From the NCBI GenBank assembly GCA_026003935.1, contig BPIE01000001.1:434001-498000 (forward strand): a stretch of 64,000 bases of DNA, written 5' to 3'. A program made the translations under genes and the position numbers. Shown here one piece after another: positions 7,874-16,312 of the stretch. Each line of letters opens with the position of its first letter. Position 1 is the stretch's first letter. The notes below the pieces were generated by a model that was given only the letters and a program-made list of their open reading frames with translations, ran no database searches and was not told where the DNA came from. This DNA is from Tepidiforma sp. GTDB lineage: Bacteria; Chloroflexota; Dehalococcoidia; Tepidiformales; Tepidiformaceae.

Positions 7874-8626
7874 CTAACGGAAGAGGTCGCGCTCGGATTC
7901 GCGGATGATGAGCTGCATCGTGGCGCCCTCGTCGGGTTCCCAGGGGAAGCCGCGAATCACTGCCGCGGGGACACGCGAGAGGTTGCCTTTGACGAGCTCA
8001 GCGGCGCCGGCGAGTTCGTCGGCGGTACAGAGGGCCTGGACGCGAAATTCGTGGCCGTGGGGGTCGACCTGGCCGATGTAGCTGGTGATGGGGTGCATGC
8101 CGGCGATGCCGATGGCAACATCGGTCTGACCCTCGCGCCACGGGCGCCCGAAGGTATCGGAGATGATGACGGCGGCATCGATGCCGCGGGCCTTGAGGCC
8201 ATGGCGGATGCGGCGCGCGCTGGCGTCGGGGTCGAGGGGGAGGAGAACGGCGAGGCCGCGGCCCCCGGAGGAGGACTGGTCGACGCCGGAGTTGGCGCAG
8301 ACGAAGCCGTGACGGGTTTCGGTGATGAGGACCGGTCCGACCTGCCGCACGACGCGGCGGGCCTCGCGGAGGACGAGCTCGATGACGGCGGGCTCCTTGT
8401 CCCAGCGCTCTGCGTACTGGCGTGCGAAGGGCGAGACTTCGACAGAGGCGAGGTCGACGACGCGGCCCTCGGCCTTGGAGACGATCTTCGAGGTGACGAC
8501 GAGGATGTCGCCGCTGCGAAGCGGGCGGGAGGCGGCAGCGGCGGCGTCGTGGATGGCGGCCGCCAGGTCGGTCCCGGGCGTTATCTCGGGCAGGCCGGGG
8601 ATGCCGAAGATTTCTAGGGAGCTCAT
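7874..8626 (-). CDS. cofE: Coenzyme F420-0:L-glutamate ligase
   Basis: Adds L-glutamate by gamma-linkage to F420-0 using GTP, making functional F420-n. The 250-residue length and motifs fit CofE: an N-terminal IPGLPEITPG, DILVVTSKIVSKAEG, the basic/glycine loop ETRHGFVCANSGVDQSS and the metal/nucleotide site IISDTFGRPWREGQTDVAIG. AGGAGG lies 8 bases before the ATG. It is the last gene of a three-gene minus-strand operon after npdG and a hydrolase. It has no fused FMN-reductase domain like that in actinobacterial FbiB. Confidence 0.95.
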   Translation of the reverse strand: MSSLEIFGIPGLPEITPGTDLAAAIHDAAAAASRPLRSGDILVVTSKIVSKAEGRVVDLASVEVSPFARQYAERWDKEPAVIELVLREARRVVRQVGPVLITETRHGFVCANSGVDQSSSGGRGLAVLLPLDPDASARRIRHGLKARGIDAAVIISDTFGRPWREGQTDVAIGIAGMHPITSYIGQVDPHGHEFRVQALCTADELAGAAELVKGNLSRVPAAVIRGFPWEPDEGATMQLIIRESERDLFR

Positions 8627-8653
8627 GGTGTTGCCTCCTGCGGCGGGGGCTGG

Positions 8654-9451
8654 TCAGGCTGCGTCGAGGAAGTCGAGCAGGACAGCGGCGGACCGCTCGG
8701 GATCGTGAGCCCAGAAGTTGTGGCTGTCGCCCTCGAGCCATTCGAGGCGCGCGCGCCGGATTTGCTGCGCGAGCAGTTCGGCATTTGCGGGCGGGACGAG
8801 CCGGTCGATGGTGCCGTGGAGGATGAGCACGGGAAAGTCGGCGGCATCGACGGCGGGGTTGGGGTCGGGGGCGGCCTGCGCAGCCTGGAGCTGGATTTGG
8901 AAGGTCCGGGCTGGCGTGGGGTTTTGCATGGTGCGCTGGAAACGCTCGACGAGGAGTGATTCGTTGGCCGCGATCCAGGCGGGCGGGTGGATGATGGGCC
9001 AGCTGGCGCGGGCGGATTCGATGAGCGGCCGGGCAGGGTCCCAAAAGAGGGCCGCGCGGAGGTCATCGTCTGTAGCGGGGATGCCGTTGGGAGGACAGAG
9101 GAGGGAGAGCGAGCGGATGCGGGCAGGTCCGTATTCACGGACGACGTGCCGGACGATGATGCTGCCGAGGGAGCAGCCGAGGAGGTGGAATCGATCGAGG
9201 CCGAGCTCGTCAGCGACGGCCACCACATCGGCCGTCATGTCGGACATGGTCCAGGGGTCCTGGGGTTTATCGGAGAGGCCGGTGCCGCGGTTGTCGATGA
9301 GGACGAGCCGATAGCGCCGGGCGAGGCGTTCGGGAAAAGCGTCCCACCAGTCGCCGGAGTGGCCGCCGATGCCATAGACCATGACGAGGGGGTCGCCTTG
9401 GCCGCGGGTGTCGTACCAGATGCGGGCGCCGGAGCGCTCGGTGTATGGCAT
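8654..9451 (-). CDS. Alpha/beta hydrolase
   Basis: 265-residue alpha/beta hydrolase fold protein. The nucleophile elbow is GCSLGS (Ser), the acid is in HGTIDRLVP (Asp) and the base in DSHNFW (His); the oxyanion region reads VYGIGGHSGDWW. This is the esterase/haloperoxidase-like branch; the substrate is unknown. It starts one base after the npdG stop and precedes cofE by 27 bases, so it is part of the F420 operon. A link to F420 or its substrates is inference from position only. Confidence 0.85.
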   Translation of the reverse strand: MPYTERSGARIWYDTRGQGDPLVMVYGIGGHSGDWWDAFPERLARRYRLVLIDNRGTGLSDKPQDPWTMSDMTADVVAVADELGLDRFHLLGCSLGSIIVRHVVREYGPARIRSLSLLCPPNGIPATDDDLRAALFWDPARPLIESARASWPIIHPPAWIAANESLLVERFQRTMQNPTPARTFQIQLQAAQAAPDPNPAVDAADFPVLILHGTIDRLVPPANAELLAQQIRRARLEWLEGDSHNFWAHDPERSAAVLLDFLDAA

Positions 9452-9452
9452 G

Positions 9453-10103
9453 TCAGATACCCACGATGCGGATGCTGGACTGCGTCTTGTGCTTCCGGTT
9501 GAGGTTAATGAGGAGAGCGGTGAGCATCTCGACGTAGCGGCTCTGCGAGGGGCCGCCGGCATCGATGCCGCGGACACCGGCGATCTGGTTGGCGAGGCCG
9601 ATGACGACCTGCTTCGCCTCGGCGTCTTTGCCGCAGACGAGAACGTCGGCCTCGATGGGGTGGTCGAGGTGCTGGAGTTCTTCGGCGCTGAGGTTCTGGA
9701 AGGCAGAGACGACGCGGGAGGCGGGGAGCTGGGCGATGGCTTCCTGGAGGGCGCTCCCGCCGGGGACGTCGAGGGCGACGGCACCGACGCCCTGGCGGAA
9801 TTCGAGCGGGGCGACGACGTTGCAGACGATCTTGCCGGCGAGGGCATCGGTGAGGGATTGGAGCGTTGCGGCCTGGCCGCTGTAGGGGAAGGTGAGAAAG
9901 ACCACGTCGGCATCGCGCACGACGGAGGCATTGTCGCCGCCGGTGGCGACGGCGCCGGGGACGGCTTCGCGGACCTTTTCGGCGGCCTCCTGGCCGCGCT
10001 CCGGGGAGCGGGAGCCGATAGCGACCTCGTGGCCGGCGCGGGCGAACCGCATGGCAAGGCCGAGGCCTTCGGGGCCGGTGCCGCCGACGAATGCGAGCTT
10101 CAT
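9453..10103 (-). CDS. npdG: NADPH-dependent F420 reductase
   Basis: Moves hydride between NADP(H) and coenzyme F420. The 216-residue protein has an N-terminal Rossmann loop FVGGTGPEGLGLAMRFA, the NADP-phosphate site SRSPER, VVFLTFPYSG, and a C-terminal NRKHKTQSSIRIVG strand as in known F420:NADP oxidoreductases. GAGGAGG lies 6 bases before the ATG. First gene of the npdG-hydrolase-cofE operon, so F420 maturation and its reduction are expressed together. The divergent ftsH promoter region lies upstream. Confidence 0.92.
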   Translation of the reverse strand: MKLAFVGGTGPEGLGLAMRFARAGHEVAIGSRSPERGQEAAEKVREAVPGAVATGGDNASVVRDADVVFLTFPYSGQAATLQSLTDALAGKIVCNVVAPLEFRQGVGAVALDVPGGSALQEAIAQLPASRVVSAFQNLSAEELQHLDHPIEADVLVCGKDAEAKQVVIGLANQIAGVRGIDAGGPSQSRYVEMLTALLINLNRKHKTQSSIRIVGI

Positions 10104-10302
10104 GGAGCCTCCTCGATGAGTGCAGGTGTAGGGACGGGGTACAGCGTAGCCCGTCGGGTGACAGCGGGCGATTGGAGGGTTTGACCGGTGGTGGGCTGCG
10201 CCGAGAGGGCTTCGGTGACGTAGGGTAGTAGAGAGGGGAACTCCCGGCGCGCCGGATGTTCAGGCCGGCTTACGCTGCTCACAGGCAGGGCGGGGGTCCT
10301 CT

Positions 10303-10310
10303 GCTATACT
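10303..10310 (+). promoter_or_regulatory. Extended -10 promoter element for ftsH
   Basis: TGCTATACT (10302-10310 region) matches the TGn-TATAAT extended -10 form. No -35 box is obvious. Transcription would begin near 10317, downstream of the GTG at 10315, which supports the TTG at 10354 as the ftsH start with a leader of about 37 bases. Confidence 0.55.
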
Positions 10311-10353
10311 CGACGTGTGCGCAGGCCCCGACTGCGCCACCCGGAGATTCGTA

Positions 10354-12372
10354 TTGTATTCCCGCTGGATTCGCAACAGTTTCTTCTGGCTCCTCATCAT
10401 CGTTGCCGTCATCGCGATTTTCTTTGCGTTTTTTGCCAACGGCAGTGATCACCAGGCGGTCGAGTTCGGCCAGGTCATCACGGACGCCGAACGGGGCAAG
10501 ATTGAGAAGATCGAGGTCGACGGGCGGGATCTGACGGTTACCTATATCCGGCAGGCGAACGAAGAGACGCCCAAGGTGGTGACTTCGAAAGCCGGCCCGA
10601 ACACGAACATCGAGGACATCCTGACGCAGCGCGGGGTGGCACTGAGCCGAGCCCCGGGAACGGCCGAGGGTGTGCCGGCCGTGAACCTCGAATACAAGGA
10701 CAGCTCGGGCTTTGGGCCGTTCCTTGGCCTGCTCCTGAACATCCTGCCGTTCCTGCTGTTCGGGCTCTTCCTGCTGCTCATCATGCGGCAGGCGCAGGGC
10801 TCCAATTCGCAGGCGATGAGCTTTGGGAAGAGCCGGGCGCGGTTGTTCACCGGGAGCAAAGTGACGGTGACCTTTGCGGACGTTGCGGGCGTGGACGAGG
10901 CGAAGGAGGAGCTCGCGGAGGTCGTCGAGTTCCTGAAGTACCCGGAGAAGTTTGCTGCGCTGGGGGCGCGGATTCCGAAGGGCGTGCTGCTCGTTGGGCC
11001 GCCGGGCACCGGCAAGACGCTGCTGTCGCGCGCGGTGGCAGGCGAGGCCGGGGTGCCGTTCTTCAGCATCTCGGGCTCCGAGTTCGTCGAGATGTTCGTG
11101 GGCGTGGGCGCGAGCCGCGTCCGCGACCTGTTCGACCAGGCGAAGAAGAATGCGCCGTGCATCGTGTTCATCGATGAAATCGACGCGGTGGGCCGGCAGC
11201 GCGGGGCCGGGCTCGGCGGGAGCCACGACGAGCGTGAGCAGACGCTGAACCAGATTCTCGTCGAGATGGACGGCTTCGACACAGGGACGAATGTGATCGT
11301 GATCGCGGCGACGAACCGGCCGGACATTCTCGACCCGGCGCTGCTGCGGCCGGGCCGGTTCGACCGGAAGGTCGTGCTCGACGCGCCGGATATCAAGGGC
11401 CGCGAGGCGATCCTGAACGTCCACATGAAGGGAAAGCCGGTTGCCGACGACGTCGATGTGGCGGTGCTGGCAAAGGCGACGTCTGGCTTCTCGGGGGCGG
11501 ACCTTGCGAACCTCGTGAACGAGGCAGCGATTCTTGCCGCCCGGCGGAACAAGAAGATCATCACGATGAAGGAGTTTCTCGAGGCGATCGACCGGGTGAT
11601 CCTCGGGCCGGAGCGGAAGAGCAAGGTGATGAGCGAGCTCGAGAAGAAGGTGACGGCGTACCACGAGGGCGGGCACGTAATCGTGGCGCATTTCCTGAAG
11701 CATCACGACCCGGTGTACAAGGTGACGATCGTGTCGCGCGGGATGAGCGGGGGGCATACGCGCTTCCTTGGAGAGGACACGAGCTATCACACGCCGTCGA
11801 TGTTCAAGGACCGGATGGCGAGCGCGCTGGGCGGGCTGGCTGCGGAGGAGATTGTTTTTGGCGAGGCATCGACCGGGCCTTCGAGCGACATTCAGCAGGT
11901 GACGCGCATCGCGCGTTCGATGGTGACGCGCTGGGGCATGAGCAAGCGGCTGGGGCCGCGGACGTTTGGGAAGACCGAGGAGCTCATCTTCCTCGGGCGG
12001 GAGATTTCGGAGACGCGGGACTACAGCGAGAAGATCGCCGAGGAGATCGACGAAGAGGTCCGGGAGCTCATCGACGAGGCCCATGCGACGGCGACGAAGG
12101 TCCTGCTGGAGCACCGGGCGCTACTGGACAAGCTGGCGAACGTGCTCATCGAGGTCGAGACGCTGGAGGGCGACCAGCTCGTGCGGCTGCTGAACAGCGA
12201 CCCGAACGAGCCGTGGCCGCCGCCCGACCTCGCGGAACCGAAGCAGGAGCAGGCGGCGAAGCCGGCGGCCGACGATGCCCCGCGGCGGCCGGCGTTCGAG
12301 CCAAAGCCCGCGACCGGTCTTGCCTGGGAAGGCGGGAACCAAACGCGGACGGACGCCGGGCGCACGCCGTAG
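10354..12372 (+). CDS. ftsH: ATP-dependent zinc metalloprotease FtsH
   Basis: Membrane-anchored AAA+ protease that extracts and degrades membrane and short-lived cytosolic proteins as a hexamer. Starting at TTG 10354 (GGAG at 10343-10346), the protein has a first membrane helix at about 7-27, a periplasmic domain, a second helix around 125-147, Walker A GPPGTGKT (215-222), Walker B with Asp274-Glu275, the SRH ([16 protein letters not shown]) and the zinc site HEGGH at 437-441; HEAGH is more usual. The tail is Pro/Ala-rich. A longer GTG start at 10315 lies at or before the predicted transcription start. Confidence 0.96.
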   Translation: MYSRWIRNSFFWLLIIVAVIAIFFAFFANGSDHQAVEFGQVITDAERGKIEKIEVDGRDLTVTYIRQANEETPKVVTSKAGPNTNIEDILTQRGVALSRAPGTAEGVPAVNLEYKDSSGFGPFLGLLLNILPFLLFGLFLLLIMRQAQGSNSQAMSFGKSRARLFTGSKVTVTFADVAGVDEAKEELAEVVEFLKYPEKFAALGARIPKGVLLVGPPGTGKTLLSRAVAGEAGVPFFSISGSEFVEMFVGVGASRVRDLFDQAKKNAPCIVFIDEIDAVGRQRGAGLGGSHDEREQTLNQILVEMDGFDTGTNVIVIAATNRPDILDPALLRPGRFDRKVVLDAPDIKGREAILNVHMKGKPVADDVDVAVLAKATSGFSGADLANLVNEAAILAARRNKKIITMKEFLEAIDRVILGPERKSKVMSELEKKVTAYHEGGHVIVAHFLKHHDPVYKVTIVSRGMSGGHTRFLGEDTSYHTPSMFKDRMASALGGLAAEEIVFGEASTGPSSDIQQVTRIARSMVTRWGMSKRLGPRTFGKTEELIFLGREISETRDYSEKIAEEIDEEVRELIDEAHATATKVLLEHRALLDKLANVLIEVETLEGDQLVRLLNSDPNEPWPPPDLAEPKQEQAAKPAADDAPRRPAFEPKPATGLAWEGGNQTRTDAGRTP

Positions 12373-12410
12373 CGAGCGTGGGGCCTTGGGGGTGTTTGCC
12401 CGGGCCTGCG

Positions 12411-12439
12411 TTGACTGGACCGGGGGCTGACGCGACACT
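12411..12439 (+). promoter_or_regulatory. Possible sigma-70 type promoter for rplU-rpmA-rpmE
   Basis: TTGACT (12411-12416) is one base from the -35 consensus; 17 bases later GACACT (12434-12439) is a weak -10. It would place transcription start near 12446, about 29 bases before the rplU ATG. The weak -10 keeps confidence low. Confidence 0.35.
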
Positions 12440-12474
12440 TGAGAAACCGCCTGGGAATTCCGGGAGAAATGAGC

Positions 12475-12786
12475 ATGGAAGCGATCGTTCGCGCCGATGG
12501 GCGTCAGTTGCGCCTCGTCGAGGGGCAGGAATTCGAAGTGAACCGGCTCGAGGGCGAGCCGGGCGACGTCGTGGACCTGGAGGTCATGATGGTCCTCGAC
12601 GGTGCAGAGGTTACGGTGGGGACGCCGGTGGTAGAGGGTGCGAAGGTCCGGGCGCGGATCACGCAGCACGGGCGGGCGCCGAAACTGGTGTTCATGAAGT
12701 ACAAGAACAAGGTGCGCTACCGGCGCAAGTTCGGGCACCGGCAGCCAGTGACGCGGCTGGTGGTCGAGTCGATCACGAAGGGGTAG
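12475..12786 (+). CDS. rplU: 50S ribosomal protein L21
   Basis: 103-residue 23S rRNA-binding protein. The order [30 protein letters not shown], and the basic [19 protein letters not shown] followed by LVVESI is the L21 pattern. Of two ATGs (12469, 12475) the second was chosen because GGGAG lies 8 bases ahead of it and the resulting length equals the family norm. First of a compact L21-L27-L31 run (spacings 4 and 10 bases). L21 next to L27 is a near-universal arrangement. Confidence 0.96.
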   Translation: MEAIVRADGRQLRLVEGQEFEVNRLEGEPGDVVDLEVMMVLDGAEVTVGTPVVEGAKVRARITQHGRAPKLVFMKYKNKVRYRRKFGHRQPVTRLVVESITKG

Positions 12787-12790
12787 TGAG

Positions 12791-13057
12791 ATGGCCCACA
12801 AGAAAGGTGTCGGGAGCTCCAAGAACGGGCGCGACAGCAACAGCAAGCGGCTCGGGGTGAAGCACTTTGACGGCGAGGTGGTGAAGCCCGGGTCAATTCT
12901 CATCCGTCAGAAGGGGACGCGGTTCCACCCGGGGGAGAACGTCGGGCTGGGCCGTGACTACACGATTTTTTCGCTGATCGACGGGCGTGTGAAGTTCGAG
13001 CCGTTCGCGAAGGGGCGGCGGAAGAAGGTCAGCGTCTACGCGGTCGAGGAAGCGTGA
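12791..13057 (+). CDS. rpmA: 50S ribosomal protein L27
   Basis: 88-residue protein whose N-terminus reaches the peptidyl-transferase centre. It begins [20 protein letters not shown] and continues with [19 protein letters not shown], both diagnostic of L27. The protein begins directly at the mature N-terminus, without the cleavable extension found in Firmicutes. It follows rplU by 4 bases. Confidence 0.97.
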   Translation: MAHKKGVGSSKNGRDSNSKRLGVKHFDGEVVKPGSILIRQKGTRFHPGENVGLGRDYTIFSLIDGRVKFEPFAKGRRKKVSVYAVEEA

Positions 13058-13067
13058 GGGTGCGACG

Positions 13068-13268
13068 ATGAAGGCAGGGGTGCATCCGCAGTACGTGGAA
13101 GCGACGATTCACTGCTCGTGCGGGAACGAGGTGAAGACGCGGTCGACGAAGCCGACGATTCACGTGGATGTGTGCAACGTGTGCCATCCGTTCTTTACGG
13201 GTGAGCAGCGCATCGTGGACACGGCGGGCCGCGTGGAGCGGTTCAACCGGCGGTTCCAGCGCGGGTAA
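13068..13268 (+). CDS. rpmE: 50S ribosomal protein L31, zinc-binding (C+) type
   Basis: 66-residue large-subunit protein. MKAGVHPQY begins it, then CSCGNEV and [11 protein letters not shown] supply the cysteines (CxC and CxxC) of the zinc-binding C+ form, with the typical [10 protein letters not shown] end. It closes the L21-L27-L31 transcript at a strong hairpin. The C+ form is normally replaced by a zinc-free paralogue under zinc limitation; none is in this window. Confidence 0.96.
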   Translation: MKAGVHPQYVEATIHCSCGNEVKTRSTKPTIHVDVCNVCHPFFTGEQRIVDTAGRVERFNRRFQRG

Positions 13269-13287
13269 GCCGGGAGACAGTCCAGCG

Positions 13288-13319
13288 AGGGGCGCCCTGG
13301 GGCGCCCCTTTTCCATTTT
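13288..13319 (+). terminator. Rho-independent terminator after rpmE
   Basis: A 9-bp stem AGGGGCGCC (13288-13296) with GGCGCCCCT (13301-13309) and a 4-base loop leads into TTTTCCATTTT (13309-13319). It ends 11 bases before the DUF1385 gene, which is therefore transcribed separately or by read-through. Confidence 0.85.
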
Positions 13320-13330
13320 GGGGTCCGCGC

Positions 13331-14260
13331 ATGGCAACACAGCCGGCACAGGTGTACTACGGGGGCCAGGCGGTCATCGAGGGCGTGATGATCCGCGGGC
13401 CCGAGCACATGGCGGTGGCGGTGCGGCACCCGAAAGGCCACATCGTGACGTACACGGAGCGGCTGAGCGGCATCTATACGGGGAGGAGCCGGCGTATCCC
13501 GCTCGTGCGCGGGGTGGTGGTGCTGTGGGAGACGCTTGCGCTCGGGATGCGGGCGTTGAATTTTTCTTCGCGGGTCGCCTTCGAAGAGGAGGATGAGAGC
13601 GGGGAACCGACGGAGTTCCCGGAACGGGCGTTCCTCGGGACGATGCTGTTGGCGCTGGTTTTCGTGGTCGGGGTGTTCTTCGCGGCACCGATCCTGCTGG
13701 CGCATCTGCTGGAGCGGTGGGATGTTTCCCGGTTCTGGGTGGTGCTCGCTGAGGGGGTGGTGCGGCTGGGGCTGTTCGTGGGGTACATCGCGGCGATCGG
13801 CCTCATCCCGGATATTCGGCGGGTGTTCCAGTACCACGGTGCCGAGCATATGACGATCCACGCGTTCGAAGCGGGGCGGCCGCTGACCGTGGATGAGGTT
13901 CGGCGGTTTCCGAAGGAGCATCAGCGGTGCGGGACGAGCTTTCTGCTGGTGGTGGTGTTCGTCGCGCTGGTGACGTTCTTCGTGTTCGACCTGCTGGTGG
14001 ATGAGGGGCTGCTGGTTCGCCTGGCCTCGCGCATTCTGCTGGTGCCGTTCATTGCGGGGGTGAGTTACGAGGTCCTGCGGTTCGGGGCGCGCTACCGGGA
14101 GCATGGGGTGGTGCGTGCGCTGTTTGCGCCGAATATCGCGCTGCAGGCACTGACGACAAAGGTGCCGGACGACAGCCAGGTGGAAGTGGCGATTGCGTCG
14201 TTCGAGGCGACGCTGGAGGCAGCGGGGCTGGGGCGGGGGAGCGCGGCGCCGGCTTCCTGA
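13331..14260 (+). CDS. DUF1385 domain-containing membrane protein (YqhQ-like)
   Basis: 309-residue protein of the DUF1385 family. The N-terminus has the family signature YYGGQAVIEGVMIRGP; two hydrophobic pairs follow (about 100-122, 133-153, and 205-220, 225-245), with the family's YHGAEHMTIHAFE between them and FLLVVVFVALVTFFVF after. Function is unknown; members often sit beside rpmE, prfA and prmC. Here rpmE is upstream but prfA/prmC are not downstream. Confidence 0.9.
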   Translation: MATQPAQVYYGGQAVIEGVMIRGPEHMAVAVRHPKGHIVTYTERLSGIYTGRSRRIPLVRGVVVLWETLALGMRALNFSSRVAFEEEDESGEPTEFPERAFLGTMLLALVFVVGVFFAAPILLAHLLERWDVSRFWVVLAEGVVRLGLFVGYIAAIGLIPDIRRVFQYHGAEHMTIHAFEAGRPLTVDEVRRFPKEHQRCGTSFLLVVVFVALVTFFVFDLLVDEGLLVRLASRILLVPFIAGVSYEVLRFGARYREHGVVRALFAPNIALQALTTKVPDDSQVEVAIASFEATLEAAGLGRGSAAPAS

Positions 14261-14294
14261 GGCCGCGAAATTTTCACACTGGCGGTCTTCCAGA

Positions 14295-14314
14295 ATAAGA
14301 ACGTTTGTTCTATT
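14295..14314 (+). promoter_or_regulatory. LexA/SOS box upstream of imuB-like gene
   Basis: GAAC (14299-14302), a 4-base spacer and GTTC (14307-14310) form an exact match to the Gram-positive type SOS operator GAAC-N4-GTTC, with one further symmetric A/T pair on each side. A TATTCT (14311-14316) that could serve as -10 abuts it, and the ATG of the imuB-like gene begins at 14327. LexA binding here would block the promoter. lexA itself is not in the window. Confidence 0.8.
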
Positions 14315-14326
14315 CTCGGAAGTCCG

Positions 14327-15559
14327 ATGGAGTTCGCCTGTATCCAGGTTCCGTGGTTTGGGATTGCGATTGCGCGACGGGAGAATCCGCGGCTGGAGGG
14401 GCGGCCGGTGGTGGTCGGGGGTGCGCCGGAGGAGCATGCAGAGGTCACGGCGTGTTCGGCGGAAGCGATGGCGGCGGGGGTGGCGCCGGGGATGAGCCTG
14501 CGGCGCGCGCTGGCGCTGTGCCCGGGGGCGGTGTTTCTCCCGCTTGCGGCGTCGGTCATCCGGGCAGAGGCGGAGCGGCTGGCGAGCCTGCTGCGGGAGC
14601 GCAGCCCGGTCGTGGAGGAGGTTGGGGAGGGGCACCTGCATTGCGAGGTGCGGGGACTGCCGGCGCTTTTTGGGCTGGGGACGGCGGAATACCTGGCGCA
14701 GCTGCGGGAGAGCCTTGCGGGTGCGACGGGGCTGCCGGTGCTGGCGGGCGGTGCGGCGACGGTGTTTGCTGCGCATGCGGCGTGCAGCGCGCTGGGACTG
14801 GGTTTTGCTGTTGCCGGTGACCGCGGCGGGCCACGGAGCTCGATCGTGGTGGTGCCGGGGCGTGAGCGGGAGTTTCTCGCCCTGCTGCCGGTGGAGGTGC
14901 TGCCGGTGGAGCCGGCGATGCATCAGCGGCTGCGGCTGTTCGGGATCGAGCGGCTGGGGCAGGTGGCGGCGCTGCCGCTCTCGGCGCTGCAGGCGCAGTT
15001 TGGGCCTGCCGGGCGGCGGGTCTGGGAGCTGGCAAATGGGCGCGATGCTTCGCGGCTGCAGCCGGCTTCGGCCGAGGCGCGGATTGCGGTAGAGGTGGAG
15101 CTGCCGGGGCCGGCGGTTTCGCAGGCGGCGCTGCTGGCAGGCAGCGAGGCGGCGCTGGGCCGGGCGTTTTCGGATGATGCGCTGCAGGGGCGGGCAGTCC
15201 GCATGGCGACGTGGTGGGCAGGGCTGGAGGATGGGACACGGGTGACGCGGCGGCTTGCCTTCCGGGAGCCGACGGGGGACCCGCGTCATGCGCTCTTCGT
15301 GCTGCGGAGCAGGCTGGAGACGCTGCGGCTGCCTTCGCCGGCGGTAAGCGTAGGCGTCGAGCTGCGCGGGATGTGCAGTGAATATGCACATCAGCAGCTG
15401 CTCTGGTCGGCGGGTCAGGGGAGGCGGCGGGAGCTGGACGAGGCGATTGCGCAGCTCCATGCCAGGGCGGGCGAGCCGCAGGTGTTTCGCATTGTGGAGG
15501 TGCAGCCATGGTCGCGTATCCCGGAGCGCCAGGCGGCGCTCGTAGCCTACGGTTCCTGA
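14327..15559 (+). CDS. ImuB-like Y-family DNA polymerase homologue, active site lost
   Basis: 410 residues with the Y-family layout: N-terminal palm (FGIAIARRENPRLEGRPVVVGG), LFGLGTAEYLAQL, a helix-hairpin-helix thumb (RLRLFGIERLGQVAALPLSALQ cut to LFGIERLGQVAALP), and a little-finger-like C-terminus. The metal-binding acids are gone: the usual VDMDCFF reads IQVPWFG and the SIDEAYLD region reads VGEGHLHCEV. This matches ImuB, which acts as a clamp-binding adaptor for the mutagenic polymerase DnaE2 with ImuA. dnaE2 and imuA are not nearby. A LexA box precedes it. The downstream DUF6504 gene overlaps its end by 52 bases. Confidence 0.8.
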   Translation: MEFACIQVPWFGIAIARRENPRLEGRPVVVGGAPEEHAEVTACSAEAMAAGVAPGMSLRRALALCPGAVFLPLAASVIRAEAERLASLLRERSPVVEEVGEGHLHCEVRGLPALFGLGTAEYLAQLRESLAGATGLPVLAGGAATVFAAHAACSALGLGFAVAGDRGGPRSSIVVVPGREREFLALLPVEVLPVEPAMHQRLRLFGIERLGQVAALPLSALQAQFGPAGRRVWELANGRDASRLQPASAEARIAVEVELPGPAVSQAALLAGSEAALGRAFSDDALQGRAVRMATWWAGLEDGTRVTRRLAFREPTGDPRHALFVLRSRLETLRLPSPAVSVGVELRGMCSEYAHQQLLWSAGQGRRRELDEAIAQLHARAGEPQVFRIVEVQPWSRIPERQAALVAYGS

Positions 15560-15843
15560 ATCAGCCGCGGGGGCTGGCGGTCGAGGCGGATGAGCAGGGT
15601 ACACCCCGGGCCATTGCCTGGCAGGGGCGCTTCAGGCGGGTGGCGGCCATCCTCGAGCGCTGGCGGGTGGATGATGAGTGGTGGCGGGAGGAGATTGCGC
15701 GGCTCTACTACGAGGTGGAGCTGGAGGGGGGACGGCGGCTGACGGTGTTCCGGGACCTCGTTGCGGGGGGATGGTTTGTGCAGTCGTACCGGGCTCCGGC
15801 ACTCACGCGGGAGCAGCGCGGAGGCGGCGGGCGAAGCCGGTGA
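15508..15843 (+). CDS. DUF6504 family protein
   Basis: 111-residue protein with the WRVDDEWWREEIARLYYEVEL and GGRRLTVFRDLVAGGWFVQ segments (each cut below 20 residues: WRVDDEWWREEIARLYYE; GGRRLTVFRDLVAGGW) typical of small proteins encoded beside ImuB-type genes. It starts inside the end of the imuB-like gene in another frame. A single inserted base near 15558 would fuse the two proteins, so the split could be native or recent. Its 3' end overlaps the convergent flavodoxin gene by 41 bases. Role unknown; a part in mutagenic repair is inferred from context. Confidence 0.72.
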   Translation: MVAYPGAPGGARSLRFLNQPRGLAVEADEQGTPRAIAWQGRFRRVAAILERWRVDDEWWREEIARLYYEVELEGGRRLTVFRDLVAGGWFVQSYRAPALTREQRGGGGRSR

Positions 15844-16312
15844 CGCGAGCGCCGAGTGTGCGCGCCTGCGCTTCGTCGTCGGGGGTTACTTCGCCATGGG
15901 CGGTGGCGCCGTAATAGGAGCCGGAGCGGCGCATGGTTTCGCTCCACGGGAGACCGACGATGAGCATGCCGTGAGCGAGGAGCAGGTGGAGGAGCTGGAG
16001 GAGCGTGGCCTCGGTGCCGGCGGAGCGGGAGTAGCCTGCGGTGAATGCACCTGCGGGGCGCCCGGCCAGTTCGCCGGACTCCCAGAGGTCGCCGGAGCTG
16101 TCGAACCATTCTTTGAGGCGGCCGGTGATGCCGCTCCAATTGGGCGAACCGACGATGAGGCCGTCGCAGGCGAGGAGGTCGGCCGGAAGGGCGGTGTCGA
16201 CCGTCCTGCGGAGGCATTCGCCGCCAGCTTCGCGGATGCCTGCTTCGACGGCGTCGGCAAGGCGGGCAGTCAGCCCTCCGCGGGAGTCGTAGAGGAGGAG
16301 GATGCGGACCAC
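15803..16312 (-). CDS. Flavodoxin/WrbA-like flavoprotein
   Basis: 169-residue flavodoxin-fold protein. RILLLYDSRGGLTARLADAV gives the FMN phosphate loop (YDSRGGLT), CDGLIVGSPNWSGITGRLKEW the second binding loop and FTAGYSRSAGTEATL the third, as in NAD(P)H:quinone oxidoreductase WrbA relatives. Start is GTG at 16312, overlapping the end of the HAD phosphatase gene by 43 bases on the same strand, so the two are coupled. Electron partner unknown. Confidence 0.82.
   Translation of the reverse strand: MVRILLLYDSRGGLTARLADAVEAGIREAGGECLRRTVDTALPADLLACDGLIVGSPNWSGITGRLKEWFDSSGDLWESGELAGRPAGAFTAGYSRSAGTEATLLQLLHLLLAHGMLIVGLPWSETMRRSGSYYGATAHGEVTPDDEAQARTLGARVTGFARRLRAAPA

Noticed and set aside
13160-15604. 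814-residue minus-strand reading opposite DUF1385 and imuB-like genes
   Set aside because: Same low-complexity shadow pattern; both plus-strand genes have clear family motifs.
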